Shown: in pieces, positions 8,426-17,690 of the stretch
Layout of the letters: each line of letters begins with the position of its first letter
How positions within the stretch are numbered: position 1 is the stretch's first letter
The notes under the pieces: model-generated
What the model was told of the DNA's origin: nothing
The model's input: only the letters and a program-made list of their open reading frames with translations
Databases searched by the model: none
Assembly (NCBI RefSeq): GCF_004770615.1
Contig: NZ_RQER01000001.1
Location: 1 to 64,000 of the forward strand
Source of the DNA: Leptospira langatensis
GTDB lineage: Bacteria; Spirochaetota; Leptospiria; Leptospirales; Leptospiraceae
Length of the DNA: 64,000 nt
Direction: 5' to 3'
Program-made: the position numbers and the translations under genes

Positions 8426-11407
8426 TTATTCTATCTCTAATAGCTTTTTGAGTTTCTGGATGTTCTTGTTTTCCGGATCTATATCCTCTGCGGTTTTGGT
8501 GAATTCGATAGCATCCGCTTTTTTGCCTAAGAGTCGATTTAGATCGGAAAGATGTACCAAGTTCTGCACATTCATTGGCTGCAGTTTGTTCACCATCATA
8601 GCTGCTTCTAAGGATTGAGTTAAATTTCCCAATCTCTTTTCCGCAAGAGAGAGATAGTACCAGAGTTCAGCAGTATCCGGATCATCGACCAGATACTTAC
8701 TCAGTATTTTTACTGCCAAAGGATAATCCTTTTCTTTAAAACTGATCAGTCCTAATAGCTTGTTGATCCTTTGGTTGGAGGGATCTGCGGAATAGGCTTC
8801 GAGTAGAACGGAGATTGCCTTTTGGACTTCTCCGCTTTTATAGAGTTCCTTTCCTTCTTTGTACAATGTTTGGAGAGTGACTTTTTCGGCAGAATCGTCG
8901 CTATCCTCCATTTTCGGAGGCATTGACTTAGGAGATCCTACTTCTTGGAACCCGATCCGAAGAATAGAAAGGTCATCGATGACTTCGCCTGTGCTTCGGA
9001 TACTTTTCTCGATAAGCTCTATATCGGATCCGGATCTTTCGACTGCTTCTAAGAATAAAGTCTCGTCTTCGTTGATGATCCTTTTTCCGTTCGAGTGATT
9101 TAACAATAGATCGTCTCTTCCGTCGGAAGCGAGTATGATCACGTCGTTCGGATGTAGCTGGAATGTTTTTACTTTGAACTCGTATTCCGAATCCAGTCCT
9201 AGCTTTCTAAGCTCAAGATCATTCTCTAAGAAGGAAGCCTTTCCGTCCCTGTATAAAACCGAGAATGGATGCTCTGCGTTCCAATAATGCATTTCGCCTG
9301 TTTCATCATTGATCAAGGCAACTGTGGCGGATATTACCATACTTCCGTCGAAGCTCTTGAATACGGAATGCACCTCGAAATACACGTCCGTTAGCCATTC
9401 TTGCGGGGTCTTGTTCAATATTCTTTTGTTTGCAGCGGAACGGGCCATGATGGAATTCATCATCACTCCCATTACCAGGGAACCTCCTGCTCCCTGCATG
9501 GATTTTCCCATCGCATCCCCATTCATCGCCATCGTGAACTGTTGGTATTGTGTAGGAGTTCCGAGTCTCAGGTTCCCGGTGATACAGATATCTCCGCCGA
9601 GTTCCCCTTTTTTATTTCGGAATTCGAAGTACTTCTTCTGCTTTATTAAGAAATTCGTATTTACCTTGGAAGATTTATTTGCGTTATAAAAGAGAGGCTT
9701 GGCCAAGAGGGAAGTTAGGAAATAATCCCCGTCCTGCTGGATCTTGAGCTGCTGGACCTCCATCATCTTTTCCTGAACTTCTCTGGTCCTTTCTTCTACC
9801 TTCTCTTCTAGATGGTTTGCATAGTCTTGGAGTTGTTCTCTAGCGCTTCGGATCGAATCCACCATAGAGTTGAAAGAGAGAGAAAGGAACCCCACCTCGT
9901 CCATGGTCTTGATCGGAACGTTTACGTTCAGGTCCCCGTGGTTTACCTTCTCTACTCCGGATAGAAGTCGGTTCAAAGGATGGATCAGGCTGACCCTAAG
10001 TAAGATCGGGAAAACGATCAGGATAAAGACTGTAGTACCAAGTTGGATCAGTACCAACCAGCGAGCCACATTGTGGATGACCGTTCTAAATTCCCTATAA
10101 CTGAATCCGACCTCGTATCTGGTACGATCCAATTCAAAATCATAATGAACATAAAAATTATCGGCCATTCTGAAAAGCTTGGTCTGCAGAGGCAGTTCCG
10201 TTGTTTCCAATTCCTTTAAGGAAATTGTTTCCAGTTCGTAATCCGTTCGACCTTTGTATTTTCTCTTATTCTGTTCTTCTAAGTCTCGGAGTTGTTGCTT
10301 TTTATATCTGGCTTGTCCTTCGACGAGGTTGGTTTGCGTTACGTTGTCCCTGGAGAATATTATATTATACTTATGATCGAAGACTCCGGGGCCGGACGGT
10401 CTCGCGATGATGTATTGCACATTGGCAGGAAAGTCGGTTTCTCCGTTTCGGATCGCCGTTTTTACCGAATTCATCTCCACTATGCTTTCTTTCTCATTTG
10501 CCCTATCGATCGCATACAGAGTGACATAGCTGATCGCTCCTAAGGCGAGGATCACGGTAACCACAGCACTGGAAAGGATCTTGACCATAAAGCTAGTCGG
10601 TTCAGGGGAATGGTTCAGATACGCGCTTTGGATGAAGAAGATGGTCGTTACGGAAAGAGTGAAGTAAGTCATCGCAAAGGTATCGTAAGAGATGACTCCG
10701 GACTTATTCAGCACGTTGTTGTATGCGTTGACTATATTGAGTATGACGGTGAATAGGAAGGCTCTCAGTGCGATCGCTTCTTTTCCTTTTGCGAAGATGA
10801 TCTTTTGAAATGCAAGTGGAATTCCTATCAGGAATTGGACCGGAATACGGACCAATGCAGGGGAGTCTTTGAACTTTCCGCTCACGACGGTCAGGAACCC
10901 TTTGTATTGTGAGAAATATAATATTTTTCTAATTAATATGACTGTGCTGATGATAAAACAGAGTAGAATGACCCCGCTCGCTTCTTTTCCGAAATCGAAA
11001 CTATATTGGTGAGCCGTAAAGGAGAAGATCTTTTCCATATTGTACGTTTTGTACATGAAATGGACCCATGCTACTAGGCTCATCAGTAAGCTGAGAGGCA
11101 GGACTATCTTGGATTCCTTAGGATATATGTTTCTCGGAAAATGGTAGCAGAATGCGATGAAACAGACGATCCCGAAGAGAATGAATACTGTTAGATATCT
11201 ATGATAAGCCGCAATAGGATCGAATATGGAATACGAGAAAAAGTAACCTATGAACATCACCCCGTAGGCGAGATACATTAGAATTAGATAATAAGAGGGA
11301 AGGGTCTTGTCCTTCTTGAAGATCAGGAACCCGGAGAGGACGAGAGTTAATAGAAATAAGGAAAAGACACCAATGGAATGATGCGAGAATAAAATGGAAT
11401 CTACCAT
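8426..11407 (-). CDS. Multi-pass sensor with HAMP, SpoIIE-type PP2C phosphatase and TPR domains
   Basis: A 993-residue protein. About eight hydrophobic helices lie in residues 10-290, followed by a periplasmic segment (about 310-440), a further membrane helix, then HAMP and a coiled coil (about 450-560). The SpoIIE/PP2C phosphatase domain spans about 570-800 with GGD, NGDAMGK and ASDGRDD metal motifs, and TPR repeats fill about 850-990. It is a longer paralogue of the protein at 1660-3528, with a periplasmic sensing module added. The layout suggests signal-regulated dephosphorylation of a cytoplasmic partner held by the TPRs. It is transcribed alone, and the partner is not in this window. Confidence 0.85.
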   Translation of the reverse strand: MVDSILFSHHSIGVFSLFLLTLVLSGFLIFKKDKTLPSYYLILMYLAYGVMFIGYFFSYSIFDPIAAYHRYLTVFILFGIVCFIAFCYHFPRNIYPKESKIVLPLSLLMSLVAWVHFMYKTYNMEKIFSFTAHQYSFDFGKEASGVILLCFIISTVILIRKILYFSQYKGFLTVVSGKFKDSPALVRIPVQFLIGIPLAFQKIIFAKGKEAIALRAFLFTVILNIVNAYNNVLNKSGVISYDTFAMTYFTLSVTTIFFIQSAYLNHSPEPTSFMVKILSSAVVTVILALGAISYVTLYAIDRANEKESIVEMNSVKTAIRNGETDFPANVQYIIARPSGPGVFDHKYNIIFSRDNVTQTNLVEGQARYKKQQLRDLEEQNKRKYKGRTDYELETISLKELETTELPLQTKLFRMADNFYVHYDFELDRTRYEVGFSYREFRTVIHNVARWLVLIQLGTTVFILIVFPILLRVSLIHPLNRLLSGVEKVNHGDLNVNVPIKTMDEVGFLSLSFNSMVDSIRSAREQLQDYANHLEEKVEERTREVQEKMMEVQQLKIQQDGDYFLTSLLAKPLFYNANKSSKVNTNFLIKQKKYFEFRNKKGELGGDICITGNLRLGTPTQYQQFTMAMNGDAMGKSMQGAGGSLVMGVMMNSIMARSAANKRILNKTPQEWLTDVYFEVHSVFKSFDGSMVISATVALINDETGEMHYWNAEHPFSVLYRDGKASFLENDLELRKLGLDSEYEFKVKTFQLHPNDVIILASDGRDDLLLNHSNGKRIINEDETLFLEAVERSGSDIELIEKSIRSTGEVIDDLSILRIGFQEVGSPKSMPPKMEDSDDSAEKVTLQTLYKEGKELYKSGEVQKAISVLLEAYSADPSNQRINKLLGLISFKEKDYPLAVKILSKYLVDDPDTAELWYYLSLAEKRLGNLTQSLEAAMMVNKLQPMNVQNLVHLSDLNRLLGKKADAIEFTKTAEDIDPENKNIQKLKKLLEIE

Positions 11408-11797
11408 AACGGACTTGTTAGCTTCCCTGCAAAGGCATGGAAGTCAAGTGGATTCCATTTTAAGCAATTTTTAAGCAAGATGGAAGAAGAAACTTTTTAA
11501 AATGCATTCTTCTTTTATATATCATTTGATCGAGAAAGAAGGGCGAGTTAGTGGGAGCTCCTTTGAGTCACAAATTAGAGTTAAGATATGTTCAAAAATG
11601 ATTCAGAAGTTTGTCAGATAGTTTACGTTTTGAGAATGTCTTAATTTAGGAAGAGCTAATGGAACGGGGCACTAATCATTTTGGATTATCTTTCTCTCCG
11701 AACTAGTGTTCGGTTGCTCGCCTGCTTTGGATTAGCTGGTTTAGCAATTGCTACATTATTTCTGTCCGGAGGAAAGATATTTTATATAAGAGTATTT
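11408..11797. other. Intergenic region with a short inverted repeat
   Basis: No supported gene. CCGAAC-TAGT-GTTCGG at 11698-11713 is a perfect six-base inverted repeat of TetR-operator type, about 290 bases upstream of the PP2C/HAMP gene start and downstream of the ABC permease gene. A TTG-initiated 55-codon frame at 11681-11848 runs antisense into the permease gene and lacks a ribosome binding site. Confidence 0.4.
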
Positions 11798-12559
11798 CTA
11801 TTTCTTAATATGATATCCCGTTTTAAACATCCAAGCAACGATGAATAGACAGGTGCTTAAGAATATCAGTATCATTCCCAGACTGATCCCTACGCTTACG
11901 TCTGAGATCTCATAGAAGCTCCAACGAAATCCGCTTACCAAGTAGAGGATCGGGTTGAACAATGTTACAGTTTGCCAAAAGGGAGGAAGCATATTTGCTG
12001 AATAGAAACTTCCCCCCAAGAAGACCAATGGAGTAATGACTAACATAGGGATGACTTGCAGTTTTTCGAAATTATCCGCCCAGATCCCGATTATGAAACC
12101 GAATAGGCTGAAGGAGACGCAGGTCAGGATCAGGAAGAACACCATCAGAAAAGGATGAGCGATATGGATGGGCACAAAGAGAGAAGCAGTTGCAAGCATG
12201 ATCATTCCTAGGATCAAGGATTTGGTAGCTGCCGCTCCTACAAAACCGATGACTGCTTCCATGCTGGAAACGGGAGCAGATAGGATCTCGTAGATGGTTC
12301 CAGTGAATTTAGGAAAATAGATCCCAAAGGATGCGTTAGAGATACTTTCCGTTAATAAGGAAAGCATAATTAAGCCCGGTACGATAAAGGAGCCATAAGG
12401 GACCCCGTTGACTTCTTGGATCCTGGAGCCGATGGCAGAACCGAATACCACAAAGTAAAGAGAAGTGGAGATAACGGGAGAAGCGATACTCTGCATCAGA
12501 GTCCTTCTCGTTCTGGACATTTCGAAAAAGTAAATGGCTTTGATAGCGTTCAGATTCAT
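11798..12559 (-). CDS. ABC-2 type transporter permease (YadH-like)
   Basis: A 253-residue protein with about six transmembrane helices and the ABC-2 signature region near the C-terminal third ([14 protein letters not shown]... [11 protein letters not shown]). It resembles E. coli YadH and other exporters of drugs, lipids or polysaccharides. The start codon overlaps the stop of the upstream ATPase gene by four bases, so the two make one exporter. Substrate unknown. Confidence 0.85.
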   Translation of the reverse strand: MNLNAIKAIYFFEMSRTRRTLMQSIASPVISTSLYFVVFGSAIGSRIQEVNGVPYGSFIVPGLIMLSLLTESISNASFGIYFPKFTGTIYEILSAPVSSMEAVIGFVGAAATKSLILGMIMLATASLFVPIHIAHPFLMVFFLILTCVSFSLFGFIIGIWADNFEKLQVIPMLVITPLVFLGGSFYSANMLPPFWQTVTLFNPILYLVSGFRWSFYEISDVSVGISLGMILIFLSTCLFIVAWMFKTGYHIKK

Positions 12560-13494
12560 TTGGATTCCTTTACCAGTTGCACGAAGATCTCTTCGAGAGA
12601 ACTTTGGATCGTATTTAGATCCTTGAATTCGATCCCTGATTTTTTCAGATTTTCCAAGAAGGCTGCGATCCCGGATTCCTTATCCTGTCCGTCGTAGGTA
12701 TACAGCAATTGCTTGCCTTCATTCTTTATATCCAGTTCGTACGAGTTCAAAGAATCCGGTATTCGAGTTAATGGCTGAGCAAGGTCCAAAAGGATCTGCT
12801 TCTTGCCTAGCTTATGCATGAGAACGGATTTCTCTTCCACTAAGATCAGCTCACCCTTGTTCATGATGCCGACCCGATCCGCGATCTCTTCTGCTTCTTC
12901 TATATAATGTGTGGTGAGGATGATGGTCACTCCCTTGTCTCTCAAGGCTCGGACCACGTTCCACATATCCTTCCGTAATTCTACGTCGACTCCTGCGGTT
13001 GGCTCATCCAAAAATAGTACGTTTGGCTCATGAGAAAGAGCCTTCGCGATCATGACCCTTCGTTTCATTCCCCCAGAGAGAGTGAGCACCGTGCTATCCT
13101 TCTTGTCGAGAAGGGAAAGAGATCCAAGGATGCTCTCCACATATTTGGTGTTCGTCGATTTTCCGAATAGACCTCGACTGAAATTTACCGTGGCCATTAC
13201 GGATTCGAACGCATGTACTGTGAGTTCTTGGGGAACTAGTCCGATCATGGATCTAGTCTGTCTATAATCTTTGATGATATCGTACCCGCTTACGGAAACG
13301 GATCCCTCACTTGGATTTATGATGCCGCAAATGATCGAGATCAAAGTTGTTTTTCCTGCTCCATTCGGACCAAGAAGTGCGATGATCTCTCCTTTCTGTA
13401 TTTCCAGATTCACGTTTTTTAAAGCCGTAAATCCGTTGGCATAGGACTTGGATAAGTTTCGGATAGAAACTATTGAATTGGATTCGTTTTGCAT
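12556..13494 (-). CDS. ABC transporter ATP-binding protein (YadG-like, ABC-2 exporter)
   Basis: A 312-residue ATPase with Walker [10 protein letters not shown], signature LSGGMKRR, Walker [13 protein letters not shown] and a switch histidine in TTHYIEE. The C-terminal extension of about 80 residues is typical of ABC-2 exporter ATPases. It is the partner of the permease at 11798-12559 and the first gene of that operon. Confidence 0.9.
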   Translation of the reverse strand: MQNESNSIVSIRNLSKSYANGFTALKNVNLEIQKGEIIALLGPNGAGKTTLISIICGIINPSEGSVSVSGYDIIKDYRQTRSMIGLVPQELTVHAFESVMATVNFSRGLFGKSTNTKYVESILGSLSLLDKKDSTVLTLSGGMKRRVMIAKALSHEPNVLFLDEPTAGVDVELRKDMWNVVRALRDKGVTIILTTHYIEEAEEIADRVGIMNKGELILVEEKSVLMHKLGKKQILLDLAQPLTRIPDSLNSYELDIKNEGKQLLYTYDGQDKESGIAAFLENLKKSGIEFKDLNTIQSSLEEIFVQLVKESK

Positions 13495-13636
13495 GTGTGT
13501 GCTTTCAGGTTGAACTAGATTTAACAGATCTTAAAAAATGCTTAAAATACTGTACATGATTTTCCGGGACTCGTTTCCTTTCGGAGAAGAAAAAAATTTC
13601 CTTTTCGGATAGAAATCGGTCGGGCAGATCCGCTGT

Positions 13637-13960
13637 TTATTCTTTCTCCTGTTTCATCCGGATGATCAGATAAAAGGCCATTCCTGTTGCTACACCTGGG
13701 ACCACTCCTAATAAGATCGCGATCCATCCCCTTCGGATCCCTTTGGTCTTCGCTTCGTACAATACCCAGGTAGAGAAGACGAACCAAGTGCAAATGATAT
13801 CCAACGAATATCCTGTAGAGAAAGGATTTACGAATCCTCCTAAGGCAGCACCGATCGGATCGAAGTCTTGCAAAAGAGGAGGAACGACGAAGTAAACAAA
13901 GGAAAGGGCGAATAAGATCCCGAAGAAGGAAATTATATATTGAAATGCTGATTTTGTCAT
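13637..13960 (-). CDS. DUF2834 family membrane protein
   Basis: A 107-residue protein with three predicted transmembrane helices. It carries the family-type features of an N-terminal hydrophobic helix, a short FVNPFSTGYSLDI segment near the middle, and a RRGWIAILLG helix before the charged end. Function is unknown. It lies 47 bases downstream of the histidine kinase gene on the same strand and may be co-transcribed with it. A longer frame at 13542-14000 overlaps it in another register and is a shadow. Confidence 0.7.
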   Translation of the reverse strand: MTKSAFQYIISFFGILFALSFVYFVVPPLLQDFDPIGAALGGFVNPFSTGYSLDIICTWFVFSTWVLYEAKTKGIRRGWIAILLGVVPGVATGMAFYLIIRMKQEKE

Positions 13961-14007
13961 AAGCCAGCCGGAACGATCTCAGCTCCGGAGGAAAATACAA
14001 TCAGAAT

Positions 14008-16017
14008 TTAGGCAGGATTCAATCTAGGAAGATCCAGAAGAGGTTGCGGAATAGAGAAGGTGAATTTACTTCCTTTTTGCTCTTGCGATTCGACCGAGAT
14101 CCTTCCGTGATATGCGCTGATGATGCTATATACAAGAGGAAGACCGAGCCCTGTGCCGGACTCCTTGTTCGTTCCCAAGCGAGTGGATCTGATCTCGGTG
14201 GAGAATAAACCTGGTATCATCTCTTTCGGGATTCCTATACCGGAGTCCTTTACGGTAAATTCCATTGCGTTCGGTTTGGAAGAGAAATCGATCTCTATGG
14301 AATCTCCTTCTCTGCAGAACTTAATCGCGTTCGAGAGAAGGTTCACAAAGATCTCTGAGAATAGCGCGCGGTCCACATTCATTCGGATATCGTTCGGAAT
14401 CGAATTTCGGATATCCAGTTTTTTGGAATTTGCCTGGGCCCAGAGTTTGGCAAGAACTCCTTCCACTTCCGGGAATACATAGATCAAACTATTGTCCATA
14501 GGGAAGGAACCGGATTTCAATCGGTTCAGGTCCAAGAGAGTCGCGATCATCTCCAAGGACTGAGAAGACGTATTCTCCGCTCTCTTTAGCCATTCCTTAA
14601 TGGACATATCGTCTAACTGCTCATAGTCGTTCTCTATGAGTTGTAGGATCCCCATGATAGTGGTGATCGGGGATCTAAGATCATGTGTCACAAGAGAAAT
14701 AAACGTGTCCTTCATGGAATTCGCTTCTTCTGCTACATGTTTTGCTTCTTCTAATTGGCTCGTCCTGTCCAAGACCTTTTGCTCTAAGGATCTCTGTAGT
14801 TCTTCAAGACGTACGAATGCGTTGGAAAATCGAAACGAAAGCATGATTGTCTGGGAGAATAAGAATGAGAGAAGTCCCCAATTCGCAATATATCTCGTTT
14901 TTATGATCAATGCCTGATTTAATATATCATTTAACGTTGCTAAGAATAAGAAGACTGCTCCGACTGCGAATAATACGGCGCCCTCCCTCTTTTTGAAAAT
15001 ACAGTAGATCATCAAGACCAAGAAGAAAACAATGATGAGTCCTACTATCGCCTGGAATATTTGTATGTACCACATGTATTCCGTAGCAGGCGTTAAAAGA
15101 ACGATCAAGGCGAAGAACGCACCGACGGATACGAATGCAGTATTGAAATGTTTATGAAAATCTTCCGGAAATAAGGACCTTAAGAAAAGAGAGAATAGGG
15201 GCAGGGCGAGTACAAAACTAAGAAGATCCAGTTTATGGATATACACCCAATATTTGTCCTGAGTGATCTCATAGATAAACACGGATCCCGTAAAGAATCC
15301 TCGGATACTTAGATCTATGCAGAAAAAGGCGAACCAAATTGCGGACTTGTCCACTCTTCTCATAAAGAATAAGATCAAGTGGTATAATCCCATGAGGAAA
15401 GTAGCACCGAATACTACCCAACCCAAAGAGATCTCCTGCTTCTTGGATTCGAATATGTCCAAGATCGGTCCTAAAAATATGGATTTGCGGATCCCACCGG
15501 TTATATGATAAAAATTTGATACTTCTATAACGAAATTCAGTTCCTTCGATTCTGCATCCAATAATATGATCGGATGCTTGTAAGAAGGGGTCATGCTATC
15601 CTTGGTCCCGCCCACGACGCCGTTATCGGCTAATAGTTTTCCGTTTAAATAGATCTTATACGCGGTTGAGATATCCCCCATCTGCAAGGCGAGATCCTTT
15701 ATTGGATTTCCCAATAGCACCGTTAGGCGATATGTTCCGGTACCTTCTCCTCCATGTTCTCCGTTTGGAAGGGGAAATTGATTCCATGAGCCAGGGACAT
15801 GGATATATGTTTTGGAAGAAGTTTTGGCAGGGATTTCGAGACCGTTAAAGAATTCCCATTCTCCGTCTAAGGAAACCAAAGGAGAGGTTTTTAGATCCCA
15901 ATCCCTTAGATCTAATATCCCTTGTTTCGCTTTGGGAGAGTACGGAGCATGAGGAGGAGAGCAACCTAAGATCGCTCCTAAGAGAAGAAGGAAAAAGACT
16001 GGAACCCGAAGCCTCAT
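14008..16017 (-). CDS. 7TMR-DISM sensor histidine kinase with lipoprotein-type N-terminus
   Basis: A 669-residue protein. A signal with lipobox ends at Cys19 (AILGC). A periplasmic jelly-roll, carbohydrate-binding-like domain covers about 35-190 (DGEWEFF, HVPGSWNQ, YRLTV, YKIYLNG). Seven transmembrane helices (about 200-400) form a 7TMR-DISM region. A coiled coil leads into HisKA with the phospho-acceptor in THDLRSP and an HATPase domain with NLLSNAIKF, DSGIGIP and GTGLGLPL. No receiver or response-regulator gene is adjacent, so this is an orphan kinase. The extracytoplasmic domain suggests it detects a sugar or cell-wall fragment; this is inference. Confidence 0.85.
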   Translation of the reverse strand: MRLRVPVFFLLLLGAILGCSPPHAPYSPKAKQGILDLRDWDLKTSPLVSLDGEWEFFNGLEIPAKTSSKTYIHVPGSWNQFPLPNGEHGGEGTGTYRLTVLLGNPIKDLALQMGDISTAYKIYLNGKLLADNGVVGGTKDSMTPSYKHPIILLDAESKELNFVIEVSNFYHITGGIRKSIFLGPILDIFESKKQEISLGWVVFGATFLMGLYHLILFFMRRVDKSAIWFAFFCIDLSIRGFFTGSVFIYEITQDKYWVYIHKLDLLSFVLALPLFSLFLRSLFPEDFHKHFNTAFVSVGAFFALIVLLTPATEYMWYIQIFQAIVGLIIVFFLVLMIYCIFKKREGAVLFAVGAVFLFLATLNDILNQALIIKTRYIANWGLLSFLFSQTIMLSFRFSNAFVRLEELQRSLEQKVLDRTSQLEEAKHVAEEANSMKDTFISLVTHDLRSPITTIMGILQLIENDYEQLDDMSIKEWLKRAENTSSQSLEMIATLLDLNRLKSGSFPMDNSLIYVFPEVEGVLAKLWAQANSKKLDIRNSIPNDIRMNVDRALFSEIFVNLLSNAIKFCREGDSIEIDFSSKPNAMEFTVKDSGIGIPKEMIPGLFSTEIRSTRLGTNKESGTGLGLPLVYSIISAYHGRISVESQEQKGSKFTFSIPQPLLDLPRLNPA

Positions 16018-16193
16018 TCGATTGTCTAAGTCTCAAATTTATCAGACTACAATCCTCTGTATAGAAAATTTTCTGCTTGGATGATTCTTTAAAAATGGGT
16101 TCCTGTATGGAACCCAAGGGTTCTTTTATAAGCCATCGAATTCATACATTTGCGATATAACTTCTATATAAAAAGATTTGGGAGAATAATTAT

Positions 16194-17165
16194 ATGAGGA
16201 TATTTATTACCGGGGCTTCGGGCTTCGTAGGTGGAGCCATAGCAAGGCAATTGAAAAAGGATCATACCATAAAAGCCTTATCTAGATCGGTCGAATCGGA
16301 TGCAAAGTTAAAAGCCCAAGGTTTGGAAAGTGTGAGAGGAAGTCTCGGATCTATTCCAAAAGAAAGCTTAAAAGACATAGATGTGATCATTCATTGCGCA
16401 GCCTTTGTAGGGCCTTGGGGGACTCGAAAGGATTTTTGGGAAGGGAATGTGGATGGGACCTCTCAACTTTTGGAAGTCGCAAAGCAAGCCGGCGTGAAAC
16501 GCTTCATTCATATGGGAACGGAAGCCGCATTATTCTTCGGTCAGGACATGGTGCAAATAGACGAGACCTATCCGTATCCTAGAAGCAGTCCTTATCTTTA
16601 TAGTGAAACAAAAGCAGAGGCGGAGAGAAGGGTGGTTGCTGCGAATTCCTCTGGTTTCGAAACAATTGTACTCCGGCCGAGACTGGTTTGGGGACCTGGG
16701 GATACTTCCGTACTTCCAGAATTGAAGAAGATGGTTTCGCAAGGAAGATTCATGTGGATTAACCATGGAAAAGCGAAGACCTCGGTCACCTGCATTACGA
16801 ATTTAGTGCATGCCACAGAACTCGCTCTTACAAAAGGAAATCCCGGAAGTATTTATTTTATCACAGACGACGAAGACCAAACGATTCGAGGATTTCTGAC
16901 GGATATGTTGGGAACTCAGGGTATTGCTCTTCCTTCTGCGTCGGTCCCTTCTTTCGTTGCAAGCTTCTTGGCATATATTGTAGAAGGGATCTGGAGAATT
17001 TTAGGAATTCGTAAAGAACCGCCCATGATGCGTTTTCCCGTAGATATTATGGGAAGAGAATGTACGATCCGTATCGATCGTGCTAAGAAAGAGCTCGGAT
17101 ATAAGCCTTTGGTCACCGTGGCACAAGGGTTGGAGTCTATGAGAAAGGAAGCGACTTCTCGCTAA
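16194..17165 (+). CDS. NAD(P)-dependent epimerase/dehydratase-type oxidoreductase (extended SDR)
   Basis: A 323-residue extended short-chain dehydrogenase. The N-terminal nucleotide motif is TGASGFVGG (TGxxGxxG), and the catalytic YxxxK is YSETK near residue 140. The sequence resembles the 3-beta-hydroxysteroid dehydrogenase/epimerase group. The substrate cannot be assigned. A GGAGAA ribosome binding site precedes the ATG. It converges on the ArsR-type gene with two bases between the stop codons. Confidence 0.8.
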   Translation: MRIFITGASGFVGGAIARQLKKDHTIKALSRSVESDAKLKAQGLESVRGSLGSIPKESLKDIDVIIHCAAFVGPWGTRKDFWEGNVDGTSQLLEVAKQAGVKRFIHMGTEAALFFGQDMVQIDETYPYPRSSPYLYSETKAEAERRVVAANSSGFETIVLRPRLVWGPGDTSVLPELKKMVSQGRFMWINHGKAKTSVTCITNLVHATELALTKGNPGSIYFITDDEDQTIRGFLTDMLGTQGIALPSASVPSFVASFLAYIVEGIWRILGIRKEPPMMRFPVDIMGRECTIRIDRAKKELGYKPLVTVAQGLESMRKEATSR

Positions 17166-17167
17166 GA

Positions 17168-17518
17168 TCAATTTCTGGAAGGAAGAGAAAGCCTTTTACT
17201 TCTTCTTTCTTCCAGTTTGCAACTCTCTAAGATCGCTTCCAAGAGACCGGGAAATCTTTTTTCCATATCGGCTCTTCTGAGACTCAAATTTTTTTTCGTT
17301 CCTTCTATGCGAGTATATGTTAGTCCCGCATCTCTTAGCTTCGCTATATGATAGGAAAGATTTGTTTTAGGTGCGTATTCCAGAAACGCAGAACACATTG
17401 CCTCTTCTACTTCTGCTAACCGAACTAAGATCTTACGCCGGATCGGATCGCTCACTGCCTCAAAAATAGACGATAGTTCAATCTGCTCTAAACTCGGATG
17501 AGTGGGATGCTTGGACAT
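17168..17518 (-). CDS. ArsR/SmtB-type winged-helix transcriptional regulator
   Basis: I place the start at the ATG at 17518 (MSKHPTHPS...), giving 116 residues. An upstream in-frame ATG at 17593 would read through one of the operators, so it is less likely. The winged helix is clear: SDPIRRKILVRLAE, then recognition helix TNLSYHIAKLRDAGL and wing TRIEGTKKNLSL. The classical ELCVCDL metal site of ArsR/SmtB is absent; a single Cys lies in EEAMCSAFLEY. So the inducer may not be a thiol-bound metal. It is divergent from the outer-membrane barrel gene at 17691, with two identical-consensus operators in between. Confidence 0.8.
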   Translation of the reverse strand: MSKHPTHPSLEQIELSSIFEAVSDPIRRKILVRLAEVEEAMCSAFLEYAPKTNLSYHIAKLRDAGLTYTRIEGTKKNLSLRRADMEKRFPGLLEAILESCKLEERRSKRLSLPSRN

Positions 17519-17541
17519 AAAATTTTTTCCAACAAGGTCTA

Positions 17542-17615
17542 ATAGTTCAATAATATTTGAACAAAAGATTGACAAGCACTTTCTAAGTTTCATAGTTCAA
17601 AAAGTATTGAACTAT
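17542..17615. promoter_or_regulatory. Two matching operators and a divergent promoter
   Basis: Site 1 (17542-17565) is ATAGTTCAA-N6-TTGAACaaa. Site 2 (17592-17615) is ATAGTTCAA-N6-TTGAACTAT, a perfect inverted repeat. Centres are 50 bases apart, about five helical turns. Between them TTGACA (17569-17574) on plus and TTGTCA (17570-17575) on minus are candidate overlapping -35 elements. Each operator would cover one of the two -10 regions, so one ArsR-type dimer pair could repress both its own gene and the barrel gene. Confidence 0.75.
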
Positions 17616-17690
17616 TTGCCTCCGCTGACTGGCCGCGGTGGCGGCAGCTATTAAAAAAAGATTGGCCAGGACCAAAAGGAGAATTCTGCG

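Noticed and set aside
11681..11848. TTG-initiated 55-codon membrane-like frame
   Set aside because: It runs antisense into the ABC permease gene, has no ribosome binding site and ends in sequence dictated by that gene.
13542..14000. 152-residue minus-strand frame around the DUF2834 gene
   Set aside because: It overlaps the DUF2834 frame in another register, is Arg/Ser-rich and lacks a recognisable domain; the 107-residue frame has clear membrane helices.
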